A stretch of 64,000 bases of DNA. Origin: Brotaphodocola sp003480315. GTDB taxonomy: Bacteria > Bacillota > Clostridia > Lachnospirales > Lachnospiraceae. Under the pieces are notes generated by a model, which made no database searches, was not told the origin of the DNA, and saw only the letters and a program-made list of their open reading frames with translations. The first letter of the stretch is position 1. Every line of letters starts with the position of its first letter. The position numbers were made by a program, and so were the translations under genes. The stretch is from assembly GCF_964246085.1 (NCBI RefSeq), contig NZ_CAXTPD010000008.1. One strand, given 5' to 3'. Shown piece after piece: positions 1-8,885 of the stretch.

Positions 1-2
1 AG

Positions 3-440
3 ACCGTGGCAATCTGCGGCAAGCCGAAGGAAGTTTCTAACTGGCTGATGACGGAGGTCATGCGCCTGTTAAAAGAGCAGGAGCAGGAGCCGGAAGACAT
101 GAAGTTTTCTCCGGAGAATCTGGCAAAGCTCATCAGCCTGGTAGAGAAGAACGTTATTAACCGTACCGTTGCGAAGGATGTGTTTGAGGCTGTGTTTAAG
201 GAAGATGTGGATCCGGAAGGTTACGTTGAGGAACACGGCTTAAAGGTGGTAAATGATACCGATGCGCTGACAAAGACCATCGAGGAGCTTCTGGAGAAGA
301 ACCCGCAATCTGTTGCAGATTTCAAGGCCGGAAAAGAGAAAGCTATGGGCTTTATTGTAGGTCAGACCATGCGTGCCATGAAGGGCAAGGCAGACCCGGC
401 TGTGGTAAATCAGCTGGTAAGAGAACTCATGTCCCGGTAA
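3..440 (+). CDS. gatB: Asp/Glu-tRNA amidotransferase subunit B, C-terminal part
   Basis: The reading frame is open from the window edge, so only the last ~145 residues are visible and the true start lies upstream. GatB is the kinase/transamidase subunit of GatCAB, which converts Glu-tRNA(Gln) and Asp-tRNA(Asn) to the amidated forms. The visible part is the helical GatB/YqeY-type tail that contacts tRNA: a run around FSPENLAKLISLVEKN, then NRTVAKDVFEAVF, and the family ending FIVGQTMRAMKGKADPAVVNQLV. Length and ending fit a complete C-terminus. gatC and gatA would be expected just upstream, outside the window. Identification by tail homology is strong. Confidence 0.93.
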   Translation, partial: TVAICGKPKEVSNWLMTEVMRLLKEQEQEPEDMKFSPENLAKLISLVEKNVINRTVAKDVFEAVFKEDVDPEGYVEEHGLKVVNDTDALTKTIEELLEKNPQSVADFKAGKEKAMGFIVGQTMRAMKGKADPAVVNQLVRELMSR

Positions 441-470
441 AAAAGACAGTTTTCACTCAGATGTCTTTGC
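441..470 (+). terminator. weak hairpin after gatB
   Basis: AAAGACA and TGTCTTT arms flank a 13-nt loop directly after the gatB stop. There is no clear U-run behind it, so termination is only a possibility. Confidence 0.25.
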
Positions 471-527
471 AGGGAAACCAGAGACAGAAATAGAATATAT
501 ATTCTATTAAATTTGTGAAAAATGCGA

Positions 528-556
528 TTGTAATACCGATATATTTCGTGTAGAAT
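528..556 (+). promoter_or_regulatory. promoter for the aminotransferase gene
   Basis: A -35 TTGTAA (528-533), a 17-bp spacer and a -10 TAGAAT (551-556) make a good sigma-A promoter. Transcription would start near 563. A GC-rich 8-bp hairpin follows at about 573-592, in the leader ahead of the ribosome site. Confidence 0.6.
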
Positions 557-635
557 GGAATGCAAACCAAGAACCCCGGGTGTCAGCGCCTGGGTGAAGA
601 AAGGGAGTACACAGCTGATGAGGAGGAAAAAGAAG

Positions 636-1952
636 ATGCAGCCATATGCAGAGATGAGCACAGAGGAACTGCAGGAGCTCAGAAAGCAGCTTTCTGCCCA
701 GTACAAAGAGTTTCAGGGAAAGGATTTAAGACTGGACATGTCCAGAGGTAAGCCGAGCGTAGAGCAGCTGGATCTTTCCATGGGAATGATGGATGTATTA
801 AGCAGCAGTGATGATTTAACCTGCGAAGACGGAACCGACTGCCGTAACTATGGTGGACTGACCGGAATCAGGGAAGCCAAAGAGCTGATCGGAGACATGA
901 TGGAGGTAGCTCCGGATTACATCATCATTTATGGCAATTCCAGCCTGAATGTTATGTTCGATACCGTATCCCGATCCATGACTCACGGCGTAATGGGATG
1001 TACTCCGTGGTGCAAATTAGATAAAGTGAAGTTCCTTTGCCCGGTACCGGGTTATGACCGTCATTTTGCCATTACCCAGTATTTCGGCATTGAGATGATC
1101 AATGTTCCGATGACTCCGGATGGCCCGGATATGGATATGGTGGAAAGACTTGTGGCAGAGGATGACAGCATTAAGGGTATCTGGTGCGTGCCGAAGTATT
1201 CCAATCCGACCGGAACCAGCTATTCCGATGAGACCGTCCGCCGTTTTGCAAGACTGAAACCGGCCGCTCCGGATTTCCGTATCTACTGGGATAATGCTTA
1301 TGGCGTACATCATTTATACGATCACGATCAGGACCATCTGATCGAGATTCTGGCAGAGTGTAAGCGTGCCGGCAACCCGGATATGGTTTACAAATTCGCT
1401 TCCACCTCAAAAATCAGTTTCCCGGGTTCCGGTATTGCAGCCATCGCAACCTCCCGCAACAACCTGGAGGATATTGAGAAGCAGTTGAAATTCCAGACCA
1501 TCAGCCATGATAAGGTAAACCAGCTGCGTCATGTCCGTTACTTTGGTGATATCCATGGCATGGTAGAGCATATGCGCAAGCATGCGGATATCCTGCGTCC
1601 GAAGTTTGAGGCAGTCATTGATACCCTGGAGCGTGAGCTTGGCGGTCTTGGCATCGGAACCTGGACCAAGCCAAAGGGAGGTTACTTTATCGCCTTCGAT
1701 TCCCTGGATGGTTGTGCAAAGGCTATCGTAGCGCGCTGTAAGAAAGCCGGTCTGGTTATGACCGGTGCCGGAGCAACCTATCCGTACGGCAAAGACCCGC
1801 ACGATACCAACATCCGAATTGCACCGTCCTATCCACCTCTGAGTGATCTGATCCTGGCAATGGACTTGTTCGCGCTGTGTACGAAGATCGTAAGTATTGA
1901 TAAGATCCTGAAAGACCGGGCAGAGGCGCAGGAAGCACCGGAGCAGGCATAA
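636..1952 (+). CDS. class I aminotransferase, AspT (MocR-like) type
   Basis: A PLP-dependent aminotransferase of 438 residues. It resembles the subgroup 1c aspartate aminotransferases (Pfam Asp_aminotransf), which interconvert aspartate/2-oxoglutarate and oxaloacetate/glutamate. Visible are the substrate/PLP region RNYGGLTGIREAKELIG, the small-domain motif KYSNPTGTSYS, IYWDNAYGVHHL with the cofactor-contacting Asp and Tyr, the PLP-lysine motif ASTSKISFPGSG, and a C-terminal arginine segment NIRIAPSYPP. The start was set at ATG 636 because AGGAGG (621-626) sits 9 nt upstream; a longer in-frame ORF from 555 lacks such a site. It is monocistronic, between its own promoter and terminator. Substrate choice is inferred from the family. 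Confidence 0.85.
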   Translation: MQPYAEMSTEELQELRKQLSAQYKEFQGKDLRLDMSRGKPSVEQLDLSMGMMDVLSSSDDLTCEDGTDCRNYGGLTGIREAKELIGDMMEVAPDYIIIYGNSSLNVMFDTVSRSMTHGVMGCTPWCKLDKVKFLCPVPGYDRHFAITQYFGIEMINVPMTPDGPDMDMVERLVAEDDSIKGIWCVPKYSNPTGTSYSDETVRRFARLKPAAPDFRIYWDNAYGVHHLYDHDQDHLIEILAECKRAGNPDMVYKFASTSKISFPGSGIAAIATSRNNLEDIEKQLKFQTISHDKVNQLRHVRYFGDIHGMVEHMRKHADILRPKFEAVIDTLERELGGLGIGTWTKPKGGYFIAFDSLDGCAKAIVARCKKAGLVMTGAGATYPYGKDPHDTNIRIAPSYPPLSDLILAMDLFALCTKIVSIDKILKDRAEAQEAPEQA

Positions 1953-1980
1953 CGTGTTCTAAAAAAACAAAATAGAAAAG

Positions 1981-2028
1981 AAAAAATCCATGTTGTTTGC
2001 GTGTGAACGTAAGCAGCATGGATTTTTT
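1981..2028 (+). terminator. intrinsic terminator after the aminotransferase
   Basis: Arms AAAAAATCCATG (1981-1992) and CATGGATTTTTT (2017-2028) pair perfectly and end in a T-run. It would also work on the opposite strand. Confidence 0.85.
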
Positions 2029-2117
2029 GTTTCTGAAATACAGAACTCTGTTGCGCAAACGGATTGTCATTCACAGGAATGAGCACAGCCATGTGCAAAG
2101 AATGCCCCAAGGTATCA

Positions 2118-2145
2118 TTGAAAAAAAAGGAGGCATACGTATAAT
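2118..2145 (+). promoter_or_regulatory. promoter of the gat-type PTS operon
   Basis: TTGAAA (2118-2123), a 16-bp spacer and TATAAT (2140-2145). The resulting leader is about 65 nt. The PRD regulator encoded in the operon probably acts near here, but no operator was identified. Confidence 0.6.
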
Positions 2146-2215
2146 GGAAGTATAAGAAATGGTCAGTAAGCGCGCAAGAGTCTGTTTCTGAAATAGAGAA
2201 TAAGGAGCTGGAACA

Positions 2216-2698
2216 TTGAATAGAGACATTATTTATAAGGAACTTGTTCAACTGGATCTGGAAGCAGAAAGTACAGATGAGGTGTTTTCTATCCTGGCAG
2301 AGAAATTGGAAAAAGCGGGATATATTCGTTCAGGCTTTTTAGAAGCAATCAAGGAACGGGAAAAAAATTATCCTACGGCATTGCCGATTGAACCTTATCC
2401 GGTGGCAATTCCGCATACAGATCCTAAATGTATTGTAAAGCCGTTTGTTGCATGTGTTCGGTTAAAACATCCTATTCCATGGAGAGAAATGGCAGCAAAT
2501 GAGATTATCCATCAGGTGAAATTTGCATTTATGCTTGGTTTCCAGGAAGCAGATGCAGGAGAAAGCCATATAGAACTTTTACAGATTCTGGTCAATAACC
2601 TGCAAAAGGTGGAGCTGATGGAAAAATTGGACCATGCAAACACGGTTGAGGAGTATTGGAAACTGATTATATCAATGGATGGATTGGAGGATTCATAA
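2216..2698 (+). CDS. PTS galactitol-family EIIA component
   Basis: Cytoplasmic EIIA of a galactitol (Gat) family phosphotransferase system, 160 residues. It accepts phosphate from HPr on a histidine and passes it to EIIB. The active-site histidine is His67 in VAIPHTDP; the fold continues through the typical FMLGFQEADAGESHIELLQ segment. The start is a TTG at 2216, supported by AAGGAG at 2202-2207 eight bases upstream; no ATG alternative is nearby. Its stop overlaps the EIIB start by one base, so the two are translationally coupled. The transported sugar cannot be read from the sequence. Confidence 0.9.
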   Translation: MNRDIIYKELVQLDLEAESTDEVFSILAEKLEKAGYIRSGFLEAIKEREKNYPTALPIEPYPVAIPHTDPKCIVKPFVACVRLKHPIPWREMAANEIIHQVKFAFMLGFQEADAGESHIELLQILVNNLQKVELMEKLDHANTVEEYWKLIISMDGLEDS

Positions 2699-2973
2699 TG
2701 AAAAAGATTGTAGTAGCATGTGCGAGCGGAGTAGCAACTTCCCAGGCAGTAGCAAGTAAGGTAAATCGTCTTCTGAAAGAAAATCATGTGGATGCAGCAA
2801 TGAAAGCAGTAAACATTCGTTCCCTGGATACGGAATTAAGAGACAGTGTGGCATATATTTCCATTACAAAAACGACAAAGGAATATCCGGTTCCGGTAAT
2901 TAATGGAATTGCATTTTTAACCGGAGTAAAACAGGCAGATGAATTAAATAAACTGATTGAACTTTGTAAATAG
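2698..2973 (+). CDS. PTS galactitol-family EIIB component
   Basis: EIIB of the Gat family, 91 residues. The phosphorylated cysteine is Cys8 in the N-terminal loop VACASGVATSQ, the standard EIIB P-loop-like motif. The rest (VNRLLKENHVDAAMKAVNI) fits the family. The start is ATG 2698 in the overlapping TAATG with the EIIA stop; an in-frame extension upstream lies inside the EIIA gene and is not credible. It receives phosphate from the EIIA encoded just upstream and phosphorylates the sugar during passage through EIIC. Confidence 0.9.
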   Translation: MKKIVVACASGVATSQAVASKVNRLLKENHVDAAMKAVNIRSLDTELRDSVAYISITKTTKEYPVPVINGIAFLTGVKQADELNKLIELCK

Positions 2974-2985
2974 CAGGAGGAAATT

Positions 2986-4350
2986 ATGGAGATACTTACT
3001 CAGATAGTGAACTTTTTTCTGGGCCTTGGAGCGTCAGTATTTGTTCCGTTTATTATGATCATTGCCGGATTGATCGTGAGAATGAAAGTTAAAGATGCGA
3101 TTTCATCTGGTATTACGCTGGCCGTAGCCTTTACCGGAATGAACCTGATTATCAGCTTCATGAAGGATTCCCTGAATCCGGCGGCACAGGCAATTATGTC
3201 AGCAACGGGCATGTCATTTCCGGTTGTTGATGGTGGATGGACTACTATGGCCACTATTTCCTGGTCCTGGCCGTATGCATTTTTAATGTTTCCGTTGCTG
3301 ATCGGAATCAATGTGTTAATGATCCTGTTAAATAAAACGAACACGATCAATGCGGATCTGTGGAATGTATGGCTGAAGATTTTCACAGCAGTTGCAGTGG
3401 CATCCATTACAAAGAGTGTTATTCTGGCATTTGTGGTGGCAGCAGTGCAGGTTGTGGTAGAATTGAAATCGGCAGATGCCAACCAGCATAGAATCGAAAA
3501 ATTAACAGGAATCCCGGGAGTGACCTGTACGCATACAACATTAACCTTTTGCGCAGTTATGTATCCGATTGCATGCCTGCTGAAGAAGATCCCGGGTATG
3601 GATCGCAAGTTCGATACGGAAACCCTGAGAAACAAGTTTGGTATTTTTGCTGAGAATCATGTGCTGGGATTTATTTTAGGCTGTTTATTTGGTGCGGTGG
3701 CAAGATATGCTTTTGCCGATGTGCTGATCCTGGGTGTAAAGGCGGCAACTGCCATGACACTTTTCCCGGTAGTAGCTAAGTATTTTATGCAGGCATTATC
3801 ACCTATTTCTGAGGCAATGAGCGAATTTATGAATAAGAAATTCGAAGGAAAAGAGCTCAACGTTGGTCTTGACTGGCCGATTATGGGAGGATGCAACGAA
3901 ATCTGGCTTACGATTCTCTGGAGCATTCCATTTATGCTGTTGTTCTCTGCGATTTTACCTGGAAACGGAATTCTTCCGTTTGCCGGCCTGATGGGCTCAT
4001 CCCTGGCAGTTCCGGCATTTCTGGTAACACAGGGAAATCTGATTCAGATGTTTATTCTTGCGGCAATCAGCTGTCCAATCTTTTTATGGGTGGGAACTGC
4101 ATTTGCTCCGTTTATGACAGAGCTTGCAACGGTTACCGGAAGTGTATCACTCAATGCAGGAGAATTGATCAGTAACAGCCTGATCAATGGACCGGTATTT
4201 ACATATTCTATTTCACACGTGTTCCAGTTCCTGCAGGGTAATTTTATTCCATTGATCATTTTAGTAGTTTGGTTTGTATGCTTTATTTCTTATTATAGAG
4301 CACTGAGAAAGGAAGAAGCCGAAGATCTGGCCCGGGAAGGGGAAAAATAG
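2986..4350 (+). CDS. PTS galactitol-family EIIC permease
   Basis: Integral membrane channel of the Gat-type PTS, 454 residues, with many hydrophobic segments and the family-typical N-terminus (QIVNFFLGLGASVFVPFIM). The central WPIMGGCNEIWLTILWSIP region is characteristic of GatC/SgcC permeases. The start ATG 2986 has AGGAGG about 6 nt upstream. It is 12 bp after EIIB in a tight operon with the regulator and aldolase behind it. The aldolase suggests the imported product is a ketose phosphate rather than galactitol itself, but this is inference. Confidence 0.9.
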   Translation: MEILTQIVNFFLGLGASVFVPFIMIIAGLIVRMKVKDAISSGITLAVAFTGMNLIISFMKDSLNPAAQAIMSATGMSFPVVDGGWTTMATISWSWPYAFLMFPLLIGINVLMILLNKTNTINADLWNVWLKIFTAVAVASITKSVILAFVVAAVQVVVELKSADANQHRIEKLTGIPGVTCTHTTLTFCAVMYPIACLLKKIPGMDRKFDTETLRNKFGIFAENHVLGFILGCLFGAVARYAFADVLILGVKAATAMTLFPVVAKYFMQALSPISEAMSEFMNKKFEGKELNVGLDWPIMGGCNEIWLTILWSIPFMLLFSAILPGNGILPFAGLMGSSLAVPAFLVTQGNLIQMFILAAISCPIFLWVGTAFAPFMTELATVTGSVSLNAGELISNSLINGPVFTYSISHVFQFLQGNFIPLIILVVWFVCFISYYRALRKEEAEDLAREGEK

Positions 4351-4371
4351 TTCTGAAAGGAGAGATTGAAG

Positions 4372-6435
4372 GTGTACCTGGATCAAAGGGGAGTTAAGAT
4401 ATTAAAGATGATCGTGAATGATCCGTCGGTTTCAGGAAAAGAACTGGAACAGACCTTAGGGCTGAGCAGAAAACAGATCAGCTACAGTCTTGGGAAAATT
4501 AACGATTACCTGAAAAAGAATGGTTTCGAGGAAATCAAATGGCTGAAAACGGGGAGATTTCTGGTTTCGCTTGCGGTAATCAGGGAGTATCAGTCGGAAG
4601 ATTCGAAAACAGCCGAGTACACCTATGTTCTCTCAGATGAAGAACGATACAGCTGGCTGACCTTACGTCTGTTATGTCACACAGAAGAATTGTCTACATA
4701 TCATTTTACAGATGAATTGAAAATCAGTAAAAATACGTTGATGAGTGATCTGAAACGGGTTCAGGAGATTATGAAATCTTATGGCCTGGAGCTGAATTAC
4801 GACAGAAAGCGCGGATATGTGGTTTATGGAGAGGAATATGACAAGCGTGGATTGATTATCCAGGCATTAAGGGAGAATTTGAATATTCCTGGAGGTGAGG
4901 AACGTCTCGCTGTGGTTTACCACATAAAACAGACAGAGCTGGAACAGCTGAAATCAGATATAAAAGAAATAGAAGAGAAACTGTCTGTCTGTTATGCAGA
5001 TGAACGGATGAAAGAATTTCCATATATTCTGGCATTTCTTTTACGGCAGATTCGGAACGGATGCCTGCTGCAGAACTTGCCGGAATCCTGTAGGCATGTA
5101 ACCGGCACCAAAGAATATATGGTCATGTCCTCTTTTTGCATGAAGCATGGAATTGACAGTGAAAAAGAAAAAATCTTTTTTACAATGCAGCTCCAGATCT
5201 CTAAGTATTCCAGTCGGAATGAAGCAGGTGAAAATCAGGCACAGCTGAAAGCTGCGGCACAGGATGCGATCAAGTGCTTTGAACGGATCAGTTGTGTACA
5301 GATTTCTGATAAGGAAGGTCTTTTGGAGGCATTGTTACAGCATTTACAGCCGGCGGTATACCGAATCCGGTATCATTATCATGTGCAGCCTGATATCTCA
5401 GATATGATTCTTCCAAAATATCAGTACTTGCACGAAATTGTAAAGCTGTCTGTATTTCCATTGGAAACGCTGCTTGGAGAAACAATGCCGGATCGTGAAA
5501 CGATTTATATAACCGCATTGATTGGAGCATGGCTGCGGAAGGAAGGCCTTCTGGGAACCATGCAGCCAAGAAAAAAAGCAGTTGTTGTTTGCAGCAATGG
5601 AATTACAGTGTCGCATTTTTTACACATTACCTTGGAAGAAATGTTTCCGGAAATTGAATTTACAGCTTGCCTTTCCATCCGTGGATTCGAAGAATATCAG
5701 AAAGATTTCCAGATTGTTTTTACAACGACAAGATTAAACACAGACAAGGTTCAGTTTGTGGTAACCCCTTCATTTAATGAGTACACAGGAAAGATTTTTC
5801 GTCAAAAAGTACTTCGGGAGCTGGAGGGAGTCAGCTATGAAAATGTAACGACAGAAGGAATTATGGCTTTGATAGATCGTTATGCAGTCGTTCAGGAACG
5901 GGATAAGCTGGAAAAAAGCCTGCACCAGTATTTGTCATCATTTTCCGGAAAAGCATATCCGGAATTGCGGAATGAAGGACTTTGTCTGCGGGATCTGCTG
6001 AAGCCGGAAAATATAGAATTTGCGGCGGAGATTCATCCATGGGATGAGGCAATTCGTAATGCGTCAAATGTTTTATGGGAAAACGGAAGCATTGAGCTGC
6101 GCTATATCAATAAGATGATCCGGCTGATTCAGGAAAATCAGCCATATATCATGCTGGCGGATGGTGTGATTGTTGCGCATGCGGGTGTAGATGACGGAGT
6201 AGCCAGGCCCGCAATGTCACTTTACCGAATGCCAGAGAGAATATCAATAGATGGATATATGGACGCAGATATCATTATGGTTTTGGCTACTCCGGATAAA
6301 ACGATCCATTTAACAGCGTTGTATCAGCTGATTCATCTTCTGGAAAATGAAGTTAACTTAAATAAGATCCGGATGGCTGAAAACACAGAGGAACTGGTAC
6401 AGCTGATTGAATGGGAAAGCAGTCTGAAAATATAG
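4372..6435 (+). CDS. PRD-containing transcriptional regulator with EIIB- and EIIA-like domains
   Basis: A multidomain PTS-controlled regulator of the MtlR/LicR (BglG-related) type, about 687 residues. Domains in order: an N-terminal helix-turn-helix (GKELEQTLGLSRKQISYSLGK), two PRD-like helical regions through about residue 390, an EIIB-like domain with its cysteine near residue 407 (AVVVCSNGITVSHF), and a C-terminal EIIA-like domain with a histidine near 603 (GVIVAHAGVDDGVA). Such proteins activate their own PTS operon when dephosphorylated by EIIB and phosphorylated by HPr. A TTG at 4366 is only 3 nt from AGGAG, so GTG 4372 (9 nt away) is preferred. Being a DNA-binding rather than RNA-binding type, it needs no antiterminator site. 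Confidence 0.88.
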   Translation: MYLDQRGVKILKMIVNDPSVSGKELEQTLGLSRKQISYSLGKINDYLKKNGFEEIKWLKTGRFLVSLAVIREYQSEDSKTAEYTYVLSDEERYSWLTLRLLCHTEELSTYHFTDELKISKNTLMSDLKRVQEIMKSYGLELNYDRKRGYVVYGEEYDKRGLIIQALRENLNIPGGEERLAVVYHIKQTELEQLKSDIKEIEEKLSVCYADERMKEFPYILAFLLRQIRNGCLLQNLPESCRHVTGTKEYMVMSSFCMKHGIDSEKEKIFFTMQLQISKYSSRNEAGENQAQLKAAAQDAIKCFERISCVQISDKEGLLEALLQHLQPAVYRIRYHYHVQPDISDMILPKYQYLHEIVKLSVFPLETLLGETMPDRETIYITALIGAWLRKEGLLGTMQPRKKAVVVCSNGITVSHFLHITLEEMFPEIEFTACLSIRGFEEYQKDFQIVFTTTRLNTDKVQFVVTPSFNEYTGKIFRQKVLRELEGVSYENVTTEGIMALIDRYAVVQERDKLEKSLHQYLSSFSGKAYPELRNEGLCLRDLLKPENIEFAAEIHPWDEAIRNASNVLWENGSIELRYINKMIRLIQENQPYIMLADGVIVAHAGVDDGVARPAMSLYRMPERISIDGYMDADIIMVLATPDKTIHLTALYQLIHLLENEVNLNKIRMAENTEELVQLIEWESSLKI

Positions 6436-6453
6436 GATGGAGGAATTGTGGAT

Positions 6454-7122
6454 ATGTCAGATGCATTACAAAAAGCAAAAGAGGAAGTCTTATGGGGCTG
6501 CCGTCTGATGGTGGAAAGAGGTTATCTGTTAGGAACAGTAGGAAATCTGAGTGCCAGAGCGGATGGAACAGATCTGGTTGTTATCACACCGACAAGTCTG
6601 CCATATGATACGATGACAGAAGAGGATCTGGTTGTGGTAAATCTGAATGGAGAGATAGTCTCAGGGAAACACCAGCCATCTATTGAGTGTTCCATGCATT
6701 TAGGGGTATATCGGGCACGTCCGGAACTTCGGGCTCTGGTACATACCCATTCAAAATATGCAACAACGGTTAGTTTGATTAAGGAACTGGATATCATGCC
6801 GGCAATTGATACCGAACAGTCTTTATATCTGGGTGGAGATATTAATATTGTTCCGTTTGCATTTCCTGGATCCAAAGAACTGGCTGAATATGTAAAGGAG
6901 GGAATTGGAACTAATGCCGGGCTTCTGATGGCAAATCATGGAGCGTTAGGAGTAGGAATTTCCATGAAAGATGCAGTAATTGCATCCGATATTATTGAAC
7001 GCAACAGTGAGATGTATCTGCTGTTAAAAGCGGGAGGATTCGATTATAAACCAATGACAGAGGATTATAAGGTGTTTGTAAAAGAAAAATCGAAAAAGAA
7101 GCGTCAGGTTATTAGTGCTTAA
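6454..7122 (+). CDS. class II aldolase/adducin family protein (fuculose-1-phosphate aldolase-like)
   Basis: A zinc-dependent class II aldolase or 4-epimerase-like enzyme, 222 residues. Visible catalytic features are Glu78 in PSIECSMH, the zinc pair His97/His99 in LVHTHS and His162 in MANHGALGVG; the phosphate-binding stretch is GTVGNLSARADGTD. Family members cleave ketose-1-phosphates to DHAP and an aldehyde, or epimerise ribulose-5-phosphate. ATG 6454 is favoured over GTG 6448 because GGAGG (6439-6443) is 10 nt from the former and only 4 from the latter. As the only catabolic enzyme in the PTS operon, it likely acts directly on the phosphorylated import product. Confidence 0.88.
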   Translation: MSDALQKAKEEVLWGCRLMVERGYLLGTVGNLSARADGTDLVVITPTSLPYDTMTEEDLVVVNLNGEIVSGKHQPSIECSMHLGVYRARPELRALVHTHSKYATTVSLIKELDIMPAIDTEQSLYLGGDINIVPFAFPGSKELAEYVKEGIGTNAGLLMANHGALGVGISMKDAVIASDIIERNSEMYLLLKAGGFDYKPMTEDYKVFVKEKSKKKRQVISA

Positions 7123-7135
7123 CAGAAAGATTTGA

Positions 7136-7188
7136 AAAGGGGCTGCCACAAAATCATCCATATGAGATGATCTTGTGACAGCCCCTTT
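7136..7188. terminator. bidirectional terminator between aldolase and P1 peptidase
   Basis: AAAGGGGCTG (7136-7145) pairs with CAGCCCCTTT (7179-7188); the stem continues inward with ATCATC/GATGAT. It separates two convergent genes and is followed by T-rich sequence to 7200. Confidence 0.8.
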
Positions 7189-7205
7189 GATGAAATTTTT
7201 TGTTT

Positions 7206-8165
7206 CTATTTTGCCGCCTTTACTGCTACCTGGATTGCCTCTGCCATAACTTCTGCCGCCAGTGTCCCGGCAACATTTAAGTCTGCTTCTACGGTTCCGA
7301 TAGAGGCGGCATAGATGGAATCACCGTCGGCCATGGTGCCTACCGGGTTGATGCAGCGCGCGTAGCCGCTGCGGGCCATGGAAGCAATTTTGCTTAATTC
7401 TGCTTTGGAAAACGCGCCGTTGGTGATAATGGCACCGATGGTGGTGTTGGTTTTGCTGTTTGGATCGTGTTGGAACTGGTCGGTTCTCTGGCTGAATTTG
7501 TAAAGCTCTTCCAGGGTATCAAAGAATCCGCTGCCATCCGGTTTTCTTGGACCGGCAATTTTTTCGCCGGTAGCCGGATTATAAACATCGCCGAAGGCAT
7601 TTAAGACTACAACTGCGGCAATCTTTAAGTCACCGATGGAGGCTGCATACATGCCGAGACCGGTTTTTGTGGCTTTGTCCCGGCCATAGATTTTGCCAAC
7701 ACTGGCGCCGGTGCCTCCGCCTAAGATGCCGGATACCGGATGCGGGTGTTCTGCATCCTGGCAGGCAGCATAACCCATAGCAGCATCCGGGCGGATATCA
7801 GAACGTCCAATACTCAGGTCGTAGATACAGGACTGGCAGACTAACGGAACCTTCGCAAATCCGGTTTCATAACCAATACCGTGTTCTTCCAGATAGCGCA
7901 TGACTCCGTCACTGGCAGCCAGGCCGAAGGCAGAGCCGCCGGAGAGTACAATGGCATTGAGCGGATTGTCGGCGGTGATGGGGGATGTGAGTGGAGTTTC
8001 CCGGGAAGCAGGCCCACCTCCGCTGATATCAATACCGGCTTTTGCACCGTGGTCGAAGAGCAGAACCGTCACACCGGTCATGGCCTCATAATCCTGGGCG
8101 TTGCCGATGCGAAGACCCTCAAGATCAGTAATGGGAATCTCTCTGACAGAGTCGAATAATTTCAT
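7206..8165 (-). CDS. P1 family peptidase (DmpA/NylC-like N-terminal nucleophile hydrolase)
   Basis: A 319-residue self-processing hydrolase of the DmpA/NylC family. These precursors cleave themselves to expose an N-terminal Ser/Thr nucleophile and act as aminopeptidases or amide hydrolases. The cleavage region is KTNTTIGAIITN, where the Asn-Thr bond is the expected processing site, as in NylC. Other family stretches are IDISGGGPASRET, VLSGGSAFGLAASDGV and GILGGGTGASVGKIYG. It lies 87 bp downstream of an ECF S-component on the same strand and may be co-transcribed. The natural substrate is unknown; a role linked to the vitamin or amide imported by the neighbour is speculative. Confidence 0.9.
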   Translation of the reverse strand: MKLFDSVREIPITDLEGLRIGNAQDYEAMTGVTVLLFDHGAKAGIDISGGGPASRETPLTSPITADNPLNAIVLSGGSAFGLAASDGVMRYLEEHGIGYETGFAKVPLVCQSCIYDLSIGRSDIRPDAAMGYAACQDAEHPHPVSGILGGGTGASVGKIYGRDKATKTGLGMYAASIGDLKIAAVVVLNAFGDVYNPATGEKIAGPRKPDGSGFFDTLEELYKFSQRTDQFQHDPNSKTNTTIGAIITNGAFSKAELSKIASMARSGYARCINPVGTMADGDSIYAASIGTVEADLNVAGTLAAEVMAEAIQVAVKAAK

Positions 8166-8191
8166 GATGAACCCTCCATGTTTGAAATAGT

Positions 8192-8215
8192 TAAGCCGCA
8201 GGGATCCTGCGGCTT
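8192..8215 (-). terminator. hairpin between ECF gene and P1 peptidase gene
   Basis: AAGCCGCA and TGCGGCTT pair around a short loop. No strong U-run follows on the minus strand, so it may be an attenuator or processing hairpin rather than a full terminator. Confidence 0.4.
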
Positions 8216-8252
8216 ATGAAATCGTGTTTCTTCTATTATATATAGCCCGTTT

Positions 8253-8885
8253 TTACTGACGGAATGCTGCAGCCAGTGCGCGGGATACGGCGCTGCCCAG
8301 AATGGTGCAGGCAACTGCCTCAATTGCACCCTGAACACCGACAAACAGAATCACGAAAATAAGCGGATTCGTTGCGCCGAGCTTGGTAACGAGGCCCTGG
8401 ATATACTCAGTATTATAGAAAAAGAGTACCAGAGAACTCATGAAGAACAGTGTATTTAACAGCGGGCAGGACAGGCTTGCCACGATGAATGCACCATTTT
8501 TGGAAAATTTCTTTACCAGCTGGAAAATCAGACCGCAGATCCATCCTTCGAGGATTCGCGGAACCAGGCAGGTAAATAACAGGCCGAACGGATTGATCTG
8601 CATAAGCGCTGCGCTGAATGCAGAGCCGCCGGTTAATGCCATAGCCACGCTGGTCAGGCCAAAAGCTGCGCCGCAGATGGCACCGGCTGTCGGTCCAAGA
8701 ATGATGGCGCCGACGGCAACCGGAACGGTTAAAAAGGTGATGGTAAGTCCTGGAGTACGTAAGTAACCGAGCGGTGAGAAGGCCATAACGAAGATAATCG
8801 CTACCATAAGGGCCAGCTTCACCATGAATGAAGTCCGGGTGTGTGAAAGTTCTGAACTGATTGGATTCCTTGTTGCTGTTTTCAT
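8253..8885 (-). CDS. ECF transporter S component
   Basis: Substrate-binding membrane subunit of an energy-coupling factor vitamin transporter, about 210 residues with roughly six membrane segments. The family core is TPGLTITFLTVPVAVGAIILG followed by a Gly/Ala-rich helix, typical of the ECF_trnsprt domain. It would work with a shared T/A1/A2 module encoded elsewhere. The start is ATG 8885 (MKTATRN) with AAGGAG about 6 nt upstream; an 11-residue extension is possible but lacks a site. A long leader precedes it. The vitamin is not identifiable from the sequence. Confidence 0.85.
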   Translation of the reverse strand: MKTATRNPISSELSHTRTSFMVKLALMVAIIFVMAFSPLGYLRTPGLTITFLTVPVAVGAIILGPTAGAICGAAFGLTSVAMALTGGSAFSAALMQINPFGLLFTCLVPRILEGWICGLIFQLVKKFSKNGAFIVASLSCPLLNTLFFMSSLVLFFYNTEYIQGLVTKLGATNPLIFVILFVGVQGAIEAVACTILGSAVSRALAAAFRQ

